From NCBI GenBank assembly GCA_964607765.1, contig CAZSNT010000065.1, forward strand, positions 1 through 48,743: DNA of 48,743 nt, given 5' to 3'. Shown in pieces: positions 17,363-25,357 of this stretch (within the stretch, counting starts at the first letter, position 1; each line of letters opens with the position of its first letter). The notes below the pieces were generated by a model. It was not told the DNA's origin. It worked only from the letters and a program-made list of their open reading frames with translations, and made no database searches. The position numbers and the translations under genes were made by a program. Source of the stretch: CAZSNT01 sp964607765. GTDB lineage: Bacteria; Verrucomicrobiota; Lentisphaeria; Oligosphaerales; JABHEG01.

Positions 17363-18010
17363 CTACTGGGCTTCCGGATGGGGCGTGATTTCGGGCTCCG
17401 GCCAGATCGACCGTACAACCCACACAACCACGCCCATGGCAATGAACGCGCCGGGCGCGGCGCTGATCAGCATGGTCGGCGTGAATCCGGCCGGCATCAC
17501 CTGCTGCCCCAGAATCGTGCCGTGCCCCAACGGCTCGCGAATCAGCGCGATCGCCAGCAACACCAGCGCGTAGCCCGCGGCGCTGCCCAGGCCGTCCAAA
17601 AAGGACAAGAACGGACCGTTGCGCATGGCATACCCCTCACAACGCCCGAGGATCAGGCAGTTGGTGATGATCAACCCCACGTATGGCCCGAGCGCTTTGC
17701 TCATCTCAAACCAGTGCGCGCGCAGCCACAGATGGACCAGGATCACCAGCGTCGATATGACCAGCATCTGAGCGATCAGACGCACGCGGTGCGGGATGGT
17801 GTTGCGCAGCAGCGAGATGATGAGGGTGCTGAACGAGGCCACAAACAGCAACGCGCCGCCCATGACCAGCGTCGTGTTCACGAACCCCGTGACGGCCAGT
17901 GCCGAGCAGATCCCCAGCGCCTGGCAGAGCACGGGATTCTGCCTCCCAATGCCGTCCTTCACAGGCTGCACTACCGCTTTGTAGTCACACTTCGGGCCGC
18001 AACGCGCCAT
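17363..18010 (-). CDS. nqrD: NqrD membrane subunit
   Basis: A 215-residue, six-helix protein of the NqrD/RnfE family. Typical blocks are NPVLCQALGICSALAVT and LIITNCLILGRCEGYA. Both Cys of the NqrD/NqrE intramembrane Fe-S site are kept. It is the first nqr gene of the cluster; no nqrA lies upstream, where one finds a Gfo/Idh oxidoreductase 122 bp away. The start at 18010 has GGGAAG about 8 bp upstream. Confidence 0.93.
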   Translation of the reverse strand: MARCGPKCDYKAVVQPVKDGIGRQNPVLCQALGICSALAVTGFVNTTLVMGGALLFVASFSTLIISLLRNTIPHRVRLIAQMLVISTLVILVHLWLRAHWFEMSKALGPYVGLIITNCLILGRCEGYAMRNGPFLSFLDGLGSAAGYALVLLAIALIREPLGHGTILGQQVMPAGFTPTMLISAAPGAFIAMGVVVWVVRSIWPEPEITPHPEAQ

Positions 18011-18132
18011 GGTATTCTTCCCGACAGCAGATTAACACGCCGCAACCGCAATGGCTCCGGCTCGACACCAAAAGGGGTTTACTTTACAACGTCACGCCGG
18101 CCAAATCCACCGCGAACGCGCACAGACCCAAC

Positions 18133-19482
18133 TCAGGCCGTGAAGTCCTCGGGCTTGAACGACACGCCTCCCCCGGCTTCGATGGCCGGGATCACGTTGA
18201 GCACGGCAACGGCGGTCTTGTACGCCTCTTCGCCGTCGCATGTGAGCTTGCTCTTGTCGTTCGCCCGCACGGCTTCGATGAAGTTCTCGAGATGCAGCTG
18301 ATGAACGTTCTTCTCCTGGATCTCGGCCATCGCCACGGCCGCGGCATCGTCCATCTTCGCGATCGCCGGGAGCAGCGGCACAGCCTGGTGCCCGCCTTGG
18401 AGAACGGCTTCCACCGAAGCCATCCAGTCCGGGATCTCCTTGCCGGGTTCGGAGACGTAGTAGCACTTCTTCGGGTTCTCTGAGATGGTCAGAGCGCCGC
18501 CATCGCCGCTGAACCGTTCGAAATAGTGGCCGTAGCTGTTGGTGTTCAGCACTTGGTAGAACGCCCGAGCCGAGCCTTTCTGCCCCTTGTGTTCCGAGGC
18601 ATACTCGTACATGGCCAGGACATCCTCGTACCACTCGCGGTCCTTGAAGTAATCAGCGCCGCCAAGCGCAACCACCTTGTCCGGGTCGCCGTGCAGGAAC
18701 CAGCTGAAGATGTCGATCTGGTGGCTGCCGAGGTCGGCAATCGGGCCGGCGGAGTACTTGCGGTACCAGCGCCAGTTCCGGAAGTGCTCCATGCTGTCGT
18801 ACCCGTACTTCTTCAGGTCTTCCGCCGGCATCTCGTACCTGGACGGCCACTCCAGCTTCGGCTGCACGCCGCGATTCCACTGCCCGTAGCAGTGAGTCAG
18901 GCGCCCGCAGACACCCGTCTCATTGATCAGCTTGAACGCATACCTGTAGACCGGGTTGCTGCGACGCTGGTGTCCGATCTGCAGAAGCCGTTTCGTCCTC
19001 GCAGACGCCTCGACCATCTTGCGCGCATTCTCCAGCGTGTTGGACATCTCCTTCTCGCAGTACACGTGCTTGCCCGCGTCCATACAGGCAATGGCGTGCT
19101 TGGCGTGGACAAAGTCGGGCGTCGCGACGATCACCGCGTCCAGCTCCTTCTCCTTGTCCAACATCTCCTCGTAGTCTTTGTATACGTGCAGTTCCGACGC
19201 CCAGTCCGCCTTACCCGCGTTCTTGTACTGCGCCATGAGCCGGCGGCTGGAGTAGCGTTGACTGAACTCCCATATGTCACAGATCGCACGGAAACGGACG
19301 CCGGGAATCTTCGTGCAATCACCGAGGAGGACGCGCCCCTGCGTGCCCGTGCCGATGATGCCGACATTCACCAAGTCCTTGTCCGCGGCGCCCGCGGCCT
19401 GGGCAAACGCCTTGCCCGATACGGCGAGCCCCGTGCCTGCTGCTGCGGCCGAATGTACGAAACTGCGTCTTGTCATATCCAT
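18133..19482 (-). CDS. Tat-exported Gfo/Idh/MocA-family oxidoreductase
   Basis: A 449-residue protein. It starts with a twin-arginine signal (MTRRSFVHSAAAAGTG), then an NAD(P)-binding Rossmann domain (VNVGIIGTGTQG, about residues 38-160) and the Gfo/Idh C-terminal domain with the catalytic-type DLGSHQID. The usual EKP motif reads EKE (CEKEMSN), an unusual change near the cofactor. Start ATG 19482 has AAGGAGG 10 bp upstream. It is preceded by a broken DUF1080 gene, a pairing common in sugar-catabolic loci of planctomycete-like bacteria, and followed 122 bp later by nqrD. It probably oxidises or isomerises a sugar or inositol derivative in the periplasm. Confidence 0.88.
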   Translation of the reverse strand: MDMTRRSFVHSAAAAGTGLAVSGKAFAQAAGAADKDLVNVGIIGTGTQGRVLLGDCTKIPGVRFRAICDIWEFSQRYSSRRLMAQYKNAGKADWASELHVYKDYEEMLDKEKELDAVIVATPDFVHAKHAIACMDAGKHVYCEKEMSNTLENARKMVEASARTKRLLQIGHQRRSNPVYRYAFKLINETGVCGRLTHCYGQWNRGVQPKLEWPSRYEMPAEDLKKYGYDSMEHFRNWRWYRKYSAGPIADLGSHQIDIFSWFLHGDPDKVVALGGADYFKDREWYEDVLAMYEYASEHKGQKGSARAFYQVLNTNSYGHYFERFSGDGGALTISENPKKCYYVSEPGKEIPDWMASVEAVLQGGHQAVPLLPAIAKMDDAAAVAMAEIQEKNVHQLHLENFIEAVRANDKSKLTCDGEEAYKTAVAVLNVIPAIEAGGGVSFKPEDFTA

Positions 19483-19521
19483 CAGCTCTGGTCCTCCTTG
19501 CTGTGTTCGGTGTTGTATCCT

Positions 19522-19702
19522 CTAACGATCGAGATCGCCGATTCGTTGGACCTTCACGTTACGATACTTGACCATGGCCCCGTGGTCCTGGGAACTCCCA
19601 CTCCGCGGCCGCGGCAGCCTGCCGCTCCTCCCCAATTGCCGTTACGGCCAGAAAGAGGCCGGCCACTGCCAGGCAGGCCATGCGCGCAAGACATGATTTC
19701 AT
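19522..19702 (-). pseudogene. internally deleted DUF1080 (3-keto-disaccharide hydrolase-like) gene
   Basis: Reading the minus strand from ATG 19702, a clear signal peptide (MKSCLARMACLAVAGLFLAV...) is followed by about 20 residues and a stop. In the +1 frame the sequence reads SSQDHGAMVKYRNVKVQRIG and stops at 19522, just before the Gfo/Idh gene. That is the usual last strand of DUF1080 proteins ('QDHG..v.yRNi.i..l'). So the start and the end of one gene remain, the central ~180-250 residues are gone, and the two ends are out of frame. Neither half is long enough to function. Confidence 0.65.
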
Positions 19703-19846
19703 CGATCAACCGTCCTTTCCGTGCACCCGCACCAAACCACCTCAAGAAACCGCATGCCCGGCACGGGCGTCCCTCCCTGTATTGCGAGCCGCCGCACCCC
19801 CGGAACGCGCGCGGCAGACACTCCAAAGCCAGCACGCGACAAGAGG

Positions 19847-19852
19847 ATTATA
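19847..19852 (-). promoter_or_regulatory. candidate -10 element upstream of the Gfo/Idh and nqr run
   Basis: A perfect TATAAT on the minus strand, preceded by an A+T-containing stretch in otherwise GC-rich DNA, lies about 145 bp upstream of the DUF1080 start. No good -35 box stands at 16-18 bp. It could be the promoter for the DUF1080-Gfo/Idh transcript, perhaps reading into nqrDEFBC. Confidence 0.3.
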
Positions 19853-19933
19853 CTGTAAATCCCCCCCTTCTGTTTGCCAATCACTCCTCAGCCGACGCGT
19901 GACGCGTCAGTTGCGTGAGGCAACCCCCGTCGC

Positions 19934-20013
19934 CCGGCTCTACCGAGCCGGATGTCCTTGTCGTTCCGCTCCATCCGGAGGCACGGCAGCACACCCGGCT
20001 CAGGAGAGCCGGG
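19934..20013. repeat. pair of near-identical GC-rich hairpins (REP-like)
   Basis: Two short inverted repeats share the same stem: CCGGCTC-TACC-GAGCCGG (19934-19951) and CCCGGCTC-AGGA-GAGCCGGG (19994-20013). They lie 42 bp apart just downstream of the NosR-like gene. The first is not followed by a T-run. The pair resembles REP-type palindromes or a bidirectional transcription stop. Confidence 0.55.
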
Positions 20014-20051
20014 CTACGGGGGACGCGCGGATGCCTCACGTCACTGACCCG

Positions 20052-21335
20052 CTACGGCGACGCAGCACGACGGACGCGCTCTTTGGGGCAGTAGTCAAAA
20101 CAGCGGCCGCAGCTCAAACACGCCCCCCGATCCGGCTCGTAATCGTCCCGTGTGCGTTTCACCGACAGGCGCAGCAGCTTCAGGCCGAAAGCCAGACCGA
20201 AGATCGCGCCAAGCCACATGCTCCCCGTCCTGAATCTGCCGCGGACCTCGGCTGCCGCGGCCGCGAGGTCCGGGACGGTCTGCCCGGAGTTGCGGAACGT
20301 CTCCACCTCCACGGGCAGCGCCGACGCGTCGTCCGACGCCTGTTGGACCAGTCCGTGAAGGGCAACTGTCGGGTGGAGTCGCGCGAGCGTCGGTCCGGCA
20401 AGCCGGAACACCGCGCCGCCCGCCACCGCAAGCAACGGCAGCGCGATCAGCACACGTCCCAACCGTGTAACGCCCAGCGCCCGGCGCTCAACCGGCTGGT
20501 CCGGGGTTGGCGTGCGGATCGCGCCATACGGGCATGAGTCCTCGCACAGCCGACACCGAACGCATTCGTCCGGAGTGATCGAGACGTGCCACTTCGACAG
20601 CCGCGAGGCCCAATTGAGAAGCACGCCGTAAGGACAGGCGAACCGGCAGTAGGGACGACCAACGACCGTGCTCAGCACCAGAACGCTCCCGCCCAGAACC
20701 AGGGCGAAGACCGGCCCGTTCAGACGGAAGAACGGCACGAACGGGTCGAACCGGCAGACAACGAAGCCAGCCCCCGTAGCCGCCAACAGTACGGCAAACC
20801 CCAGGTAGATGACCGGGAACATGCCCAGAGCCTGATCCAGCCAGTAGGGTATCTTGACCGGGCGCAGGAGGACCAGTTCCTGAGCAGCCCCAAGCGGGCA
20901 CACCGCGGCACAGAACGTTCGCCCGACCAGCAGCGCCGCAGCCAGAGGCAGCACGAAAAACGCAAGCACGGGCATGGGCACGGTCTGCGCGCTGTCAGCC
21001 AGAGCCAGCGCAATGTTCTGGACCGAGCCGACGGCACAGACGCATCCTTCCCGGAAGAAACCGAACGTCAGAAGCGAGACCAGTGCCAGCCCGAACAACC
21101 CCTTCCTCGACCGGCGGCGGAGAGCCAGATAGGACGCCAGCGCCAGGCAAAGGACCAAGCCGACCACCGCCAGGAGTGCCCCCGAGTCGGCCCACGCCGG
21201 AACGGGGTGAGTGGGCGTCGGCAGCGAATAGCCGCTCTCGAAATCCGGTTGCGGAAAGCGATCCGCCCCGGCAGCAACGGCACTGCAAAGCACCAGCGCC
21301 AGCGACCGTCGGAAGGTGTGTAGAGCGCTGTTCAT
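20052..21335 (-). CDS. NosR/NapH-like membrane [4Fe-4S] protein
   Basis: About 427 residues. Several membrane helices carry two cytoplasmic-type Cys motifs (FCAAVCPLGAAQE and YCRFACPYGVLLNW, the Fer4_5 family also found in NosR, NapH and RdxA). A full [4Fe-4S] ferredoxin motif follows (CVRCRLCEDSCPYGA). A second four-Cys motif closes the protein (CLSCGRCFDYCPKE). Such proteins move electrons between quinol and periplasmic partners. ATG 21335 overlaps the preceding stop by one base (TGATG), showing coupling with the Tat ferredoxin gene. No terminal reductase is encoded next to it, so the acceptor is unknown. Confidence 0.82.
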   Translation of the reverse strand: MNSALHTFRRSLALVLCSAVAAGADRFPQPDFESGYSLPTPTHPVPAWADSGALLAVVGLVLCLALASYLALRRRSRKGLFGLALVSLLTFGFFREGCVCAVGSVQNIALALADSAQTVPMPVLAFFVLPLAAALLVGRTFCAAVCPLGAAQELVLLRPVKIPYWLDQALGMFPVIYLGFAVLLAATGAGFVVCRFDPFVPFFRLNGPVFALVLGGSVLVLSTVVGRPYCRFACPYGVLLNWASRLSKWHVSITPDECVRCRLCEDSCPYGAIRTPTPDQPVERRALGVTRLGRVLIALPLLAVAGGAVFRLAGPTLARLHPTVALHGLVQQASDDASALPVEVETFRNSGQTVPDLAAAAAEVRGRFRTGSMWLGAIFGLAFGLKLLRLSVKRTRDDYEPDRGACLSCGRCFDYCPKERVRRAASP

Positions 21336-21910
21336 CAGCTGGACTCGCCTCCGCCTTTGAGCAAGTAAGCCTGCGTGACGGGCACACGCCTGAACGCGCC
21401 GGCAGGACAGGCCGAGGCAATCGCACACTCGTTGCAGTTCACGCAGTGGTTGTGGCTCACCTGCAGAAACAGCGAACCGTTCCCAAACGTGTTGCAGCCC
21501 TTCACACAGATGCCGCACCCGATGCACAGCGACTCGTCGACGCTGTATTCATGGTACGGGTCCTCGATGAACTTGCGGTTGATCGCGCCGGTCGGGCACA
21601 GCTCGTTTTCGGGGCCGCGGGTCAGCCGCGTCGCCGCCGGCTGGAAGTAGCCGAAGCAGAGCCGGCAGTACCCACACATCTGGTACGTGTGGAAGCACTT
21701 CACCGCCGACGGCTGCACAACGCACGCCGTCTCGCAGCGGCCGCATTGCACGCACTTGCCCGGGTCCAGTTGCCAGACAGTTTCACCCGAGCAACGGCGA
21801 CGTGCTAGCGTTCCGGCTACGCCCGCCAACCCGAGAGCCGCCGCGCCCCTCAGTCCGGTTCGGACGAACTGGCGCCGATTCACCGGTTTGCTATCAGGCT
21901 TCTCAGCCAT
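21335..21910 (-). CDS. Tat-exported polyferredoxin (NapG/NrfC-like)
   Basis: About 191 residues. A Tat signal (NRRQFVRTGLRGAAALGLAG) precedes several Cys-rich motifs: CVQCGRCETAC, CGYCRLC, CPTGAI, CIGCGICVKGC and CVNCNECAIASACP. This is enough for about four [4Fe-4S] clusters. It is probably a periplasmic electron carrier that works with the NosR/NapH-like membrane protein encoded directly downstream. Start ATG 21910 has GAGGA about 8 bp upstream and overlaps the preceding gene's end by 8 bp. Confidence 0.85.
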   Translation of the reverse strand: MAEKPDSKPVNRRQFVRTGLRGAAALGLAGVAGTLARRRCSGETVWQLDPGKCVQCGRCETACVVQPSAVKCFHTYQMCGYCRLCFGYFQPAATRLTRGPENELCPTGAINRKFIEDPYHEYSVDESLCIGCGICVKGCNTFGNGSLFLQVSHNHCVNCNECAIASACPAGAFRRVPVTQAYLLKGGGESS

Positions 21911-22970
21911 GTGGTCGTTCCTCTTGGTCTTCCAATGCCTCACCACTATCGGTCGCAGACCGCGCACCACGCGCCTGCGCGCGCGGCGCAAAAACACGTA
22001 TGGCGCGCCGCCGCGGGTCGAGCACGAGCACGCGGCCACTCGAATCGACGGCCATGTCAAGTCCCACCGTGCCCTCCGCGAACTGCTCCACACCGGCCAC
22101 AACGCCGGCAAAATGCCCATCGGCGCCGTACTGCTTCACGCGAGGCAGTCCCTTTTCACTCGTGATCAGTGCGCCGTCCGGCAGCACCGCAATGTGCGTC
22201 GGGTTGCAGCAACCGCAGAAACCGTCAATCGACATCGCTGCCGTGCCGAACCGTGCAACGACCCGGCCGGCAACATCTCGTTTCTCTACCTGCAGACGCC
22301 CGGGGTTCGCCGTCCACAACGCTCCGTCCGGGGCCACTGCCACATCGAAATACGGGCTGGGCACCACGAAGCTGTCCGCAGCCTCGCCCGTCGTACCGAG
22401 AGCGCCCAGAGCCCTGCCGTTCACGGAGTATCGCCAAACGCAGCGGTTGGCGGCATCCGCCGCAAACACGCCTGCGGGGCCTGCCGCGATGGACGTCAAC
22501 ACCGCGTCCCCGGCCGGCAGAGGCCAGTCGACCTCACGCCTGACGCCGTCAGGGCCGTACACCTCGATGTGCCGGGCTGTCCCGACCAGAGTCGCTCCGT
22601 CAGCGTCGACGGTCACACAGCGCGCCGGTGCTGCCAAGGCGCTCTGCCACAGACGGCTGCCGTCAGGGCTGAACACGACCAGTTCCGACTCGCCGGCGAC
22701 ATGGACCGTTCCGGCAGGCCCTACGGCCACCGCACACGGCGCGGCCACAGCCAGCGGGATGCTCGCCAATTCCTCGTACAGCAAGAGCGCGGGATCGGTC
22801 GTGCTGTACGCCGTCAGGTCGTAGGCGACACGGCGCCGTACATGCGCCCCAGGCCCGCGACGCGACACGCCCACGACCGCCAGTGCCAAGGCGACGCCGA
22901 GCACAGCCACGGCAATGACAGTCGGGACGACGGACCGACCGATCTCGGCGCCTTCAGAGTTCATGGCCAT
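21903..22970 (-). CDS. membrane-anchored NHL-repeat beta-propeller
   Basis: About 355 residues: an N-terminal membrane segment (VVPTVIAVAVLGVALALAVV) followed by a six-bladed NHL-type propeller with repeats such as 'VAVAPDGALWTANPG', 'IAVLPDGALITSEKG' and 'MAVDSSGRVLVLDP'. A conserved-looking FCGCCNPTH sits between blades and could bind metal or form disulphides. It is the first gene of an operon with the Tat ferredoxin and the NosR-like protein, whose genes overlap. The start could be 22970 or the ATG two codons later; ribosome sites are weak for both. Role unknown, perhaps sensing or scaffolding at the membrane. Confidence 0.78.
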   Translation of the reverse strand: MAMNSEGAEIGRSVVPTVIAVAVLGVALALAVVGVSRRGPGAHVRRRVAYDLTAYSTTDPALLLYEELASIPLAVAAPCAVAVGPAGTVHVAGESELVVFSPDGSRLWQSALAAPARCVTVDADGATLVGTARHIEVYGPDGVRREVDWPLPAGDAVLTSIAAGPAGVFAADAANRCVWRYSVNGRALGALGTTGEAADSFVVPSPYFDVAVAPDGALWTANPGRLQVEKRDVAGRVVARFGTAAMSIDGFCGCCNPTHIAVLPDGALITSEKGLPRVKQYGADGHFAGVVAGVEQFAEGTVGLDMAVDSSGRVLVLDPRRRAIRVFAPRAQARGARSATDSGEALEDQEERPHG

Positions 22971-23232
22971 GGCACATGCCCCGCCTGTAATGACTGTCCC
23001 TCCCGGCGTGGCGCCGGAGGCGCTGCGACCTGCCGAACGCCAGTTCTCCAGGTCGTCAGGTAAGATGCGGGCGCGGGGCGGAGATTCAAGCCTGATGGGG
23101 TCGGTGGCCAGCCGCGGGAAACACGTTAGCTTCCTGGACACGTCAGTCCATGGAACCAACGTCAGCATCAAGGGATCAAACAAGACGTGGGTCGACACCT
23201 GAACGAGAGAAACTCACAGAGGGAGCTGTGCC

Positions 23233-23841
23233 ATGAAATCCAGCCTGTGTATCCCCGGCTGTGCCGTCGTGTTGTGCCTTCTCTGCGGGGCATGTACGTG
23301 CCCGCCTGCGCCATCGTCCCTCGGGATAGAGGAGAAGATCTTCCCGGTCGGCGTGCTGCCGGCGACTGACAGTACGCTCAAAGTCAGCGTGGGGCAGATG
23401 GCGCCGGACTTCCGCTTGCCGTCCCTGTCCGGAGAGGACGTATCCCTCAGCGGCTTCCGGGGCAAGAAGAACGTCGTGCTGTCGTTCGTCCCGGCCGCCT
23501 GGACCCCGGTCTGCTCGGGACAATGGCCGGCGTACAACATCGCGCGGGAAAGGGTATTCGAGAAACACGACGCGACGCTGCTCGGCATCACTGTGGACAA
23601 CATACCTGCCCTGTTCAGCTGGACAGAGGAGATGGGGGGTATGTGGTTTCCGGTCCTGTCCGACTTCCACCCCCACGGCGAGGTGGCCGAGCAGTATGGT
23701 GTACTGCGCTCGGGAGGCACATCTGAGCGCGCCGTTTTCGTCATCGACAAGACGGGGCGGATCCGCTACATCGATGTGCACGACATCAACGAACGACCGG
23801 ACCTCGGCATCCTCAACGACGAGCTCGGAAAGCTGGAGTGA
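23233..23841 (+). CDS. exported 1-Cys peroxiredoxin (AhpC/TSA family)
   Basis: A 202-residue thioredoxin-fold protein. A Cys-rich signal region (MKSSLCIPGCAVVLCLLCGAC) suggests a lipoprotein, though the lipobox is not classical. The peroxidatic motif is PAAWTPVCSG (Cys94), with the family's GQMAPDFRLPSL start and the VFVIDKTGRIRYI strand. After signal processing Cys94 is the only internal Cys apart from those at the N-terminus, so it must use a 1-Cys mechanism or an external thiol. GGGAGC lies upstream of the ATG. It is divergent from the NHL redox operon. Confidence 0.85.
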   Translation: MKSSLCIPGCAVVLCLLCGACTCPPAPSSLGIEEKIFPVGVLPATDSTLKVSVGQMAPDFRLPSLSGEDVSLSGFRGKKNVVLSFVPAAWTPVCSGQWPAYNIARERVFEKHDATLLGITVDNIPALFSWTEEMGGMWFPVLSDFHPHGEVAEQYGVLRSGGTSERAVFVIDKTGRIRYIDVHDINERPDLGILNDELGKLE

Positions 23842-23910
23842 GAGCCTCCCGGAATGGGTGATGGGTAAGTAGGCAGGGCGGGGATTGCCGTCAGTTCCCG
23901 CGTGCCGTGT

Positions 23911-24813
23911 TCAGATGGGCAGAATCTGCCCCTCGCGAGCCCAGAAAATCTGCATGGGCGGTTCGCTGCGCCGGTAGCGGGAGTGGTATTCCTGCCACAG
24001 CTCGTCAATCCGCGTGTCCGTGTGCTGTGGATCGTGGTGGAAGACAGCCAGGCGGCGCACTTCGGCCTGATGCGCGACCGCTACCAGCTTCTCGATCGTC
24101 GTGTGGCCGTAACCGGTCACGTTCGGATACTCCTCGTCCGTGTACTGCCCGTCACCTACGAGCAGATCCGCGCCATGTACGAAGTCCAGGTAGGCCTTCT
24201 GATGGTCGAGCTGCTGCTGCGTCGCATCCTCGATGAACACCTTGTTGAGCTCCACGTCCGAAGCATAGACAACCTGGGTCCCGCCGCTGCTGATGCGGTA
24301 CCGCAGCGAGCCGCCCGGATGATAGATCTGCTCCTCCCATTCCAGCGTGACGTCGCCAAACTCCAATGTCGGGGAATCGAGCTCCTTGATGGTCAACTTC
24401 GCCAGCATGTCAGACATGGTTACGGGGAAGTACTCGTTGCCCATCTGGCCACGCAGGATGTCGCCCAGGAACCCGCTCTTGGTCGGGCTGCCGTAGATCG
24501 TCAGATGCACGCCGGACATGTAGGCGGGATCGAAGAACGGGATGCCCTGGATGTGATCCCAATGCGTGTGGCTGAGGAACAGATGCACCCGCAACTCGTC
24601 TGCGCGATCCCGGTATTCGCGGGCCAGTTCCAGCCCCAGCCGACGGATCCCCGTGCCGGCGTCGAGGATGATCACAGTGCTGCCGCGAGTGACCGACACA
24701 CACGGCGTGTTGCCGCCGTACTTCTCGGTGATACGCCCAGGAGTGGAGATGGAGCCGCGGGCGCCCCAGAAGCCAACGTCGAAAACAGGTTTGCGTCGGG
24801 CAGCCGGACTCAC
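23911..24813 (-). CDS. MBL-fold metallo-hydrolase
   Basis: A 300-residue metallo-beta-lactamase-fold enzyme. It begins with FDVGFWGARGSISTPG, has the metal motif SHTHWDH near residues 80-86, further ligands in YASDVE and GDGQYT, and a late TGYGHTT/FHHDP region. The GARGSI...GGNTPC opening is typical of the PhnP/RNase-Z-like group often paired with signalling domains. It starts with GTG, and GTGA overlaps the stop of the FHA gene by 4 bp, so the two are translationally coupled. Substrate unknown; it may be a phosphodiesterase. Confidence 0.85.
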   Translation of the reverse strand: MSPAARRKPVFDVGFWGARGSISTPGRITEKYGGNTPCVSVTRGSTVIILDAGTGIRRLGLELAREYRDRADELRVHLFLSHTHWDHIQGIPFFDPAYMSGVHLTIYGSPTKSGFLGDILRGQMGNEYFPVTMSDMLAKLTIKELDSPTLEFGDVTLEWEEQIYHPGGSLRYRISSGGTQVVYASDVELNKVFIEDATQQQLDHQKAYLDFVHGADLLVGDGQYTDEEYPNVTGYGHTTIEKLVAVAHQAEVRRLAVFHHDPQHTDTRIDELWQEYHSRYRRSEPPMQIFWAREGQILPI

Positions 24814-25265
24814 TGCCGTACCCTCTCCTCGACGAAGTAGATCTTGGCTTCGCCAATCTCGATCCGGTCATTGTTGCGCAACACGCACCGACTCACCTCG
24901 ACACCATTCACGTGCGTGCCGTTGGTGCTGCGCAGATCCTCCAGGTAGTACTCGTCGTGCAGGTAGTAGATCCTGGCATGGCACCGGGAGACATTGTCGA
25001 TGTCCAACTGCAGATCGCAATCCGGATTGCGGCCGATGGTAATAGGCGACTGCCCCAGGTCGAAATGCGCGGGCGCCCCCGGAATGGGCGGGGTGATCTC
25101 CACAAAGGCATGAAGCTTGACGCTGAGGTCACCCAGGATGCTCCGGCGATCCACGCGCATCGTGTCCTTGCGCCGCCCCGTGCGAGCGGAGACAACGGTG
25201 GCCGGATCCTGAATCTGCGTCAGATTCGGATCGAAGTCCGGTGGCTTTTGCGTCTTGTCAGCCAT
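24810..25265 (-). CDS. FHA-domain protein
   Basis: A 151-residue protein. The N-terminal 65 residues are polar with several Thr (for example NLTQIQDPATVVSARTG), a style seen in FHA proteins that are themselves phosphorylated. The rest is an FHA phosphothreonine-binding domain: ITIGRNPDCDLQLD, NVSRCHARI, LRSTNGTHVNG. ATG 25265 has AGGGGGT 8 bp upstream. It is coupled by GTGA to the MBL hydrolase. No Ser/Thr kinase is encoded in the window, so its phosphorylated partner lies elsewhere. Confidence 0.9.
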   Translation of the reverse strand: MADKTQKPPDFDPNLTQIQDPATVVSARTGRRKDTMRVDRRSILGDLSVKLHAFVEITPPIPGAPAHFDLGQSPITIGRNPDCDLQLDIDNVSRCHARIYYLHDEYYLEDLRSTNGTHVNGVEVSRCVLRNNDRIEIGEAKIYFVEERVRQ

Positions 25266-25357
25266 TCTCGTGACCCCCTGCACATACAACCCGCAATACA
25301 CCACTTACATACATATCGTGAGCACGTTTGTCAACCCTCCGTGACAGAATGCCCAGG

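Larger units (their letters stand above)
19703..20051. other. gene-free gap with candidate promoter and hairpins
   Basis: This 349-bp gap upstream of the DUF1080 remnant and downstream of the NosR-like gene has no supported gene. It holds a TATAAT on the minus strand (19852-19847) and two similar GC-rich hairpins (19934-19951 and 19994-20013), described separately. Confidence 0.55.

Noticed and set aside
15554..18010. Cluster as an Rnf complex
   Set aside because: NqrF with fused [2Fe-2S], FAD and NAD domains is present, and RnfB/RnfC are absent, so NQR-type fits better.
20052..21335. Naming the membrane Fe-S protein as NosR of nitrous-oxide reduction
   Set aside because: No nosZ, nosD or the NosR FMN-binding domain is present; only the shared Fer4_5-type core supports a general name.
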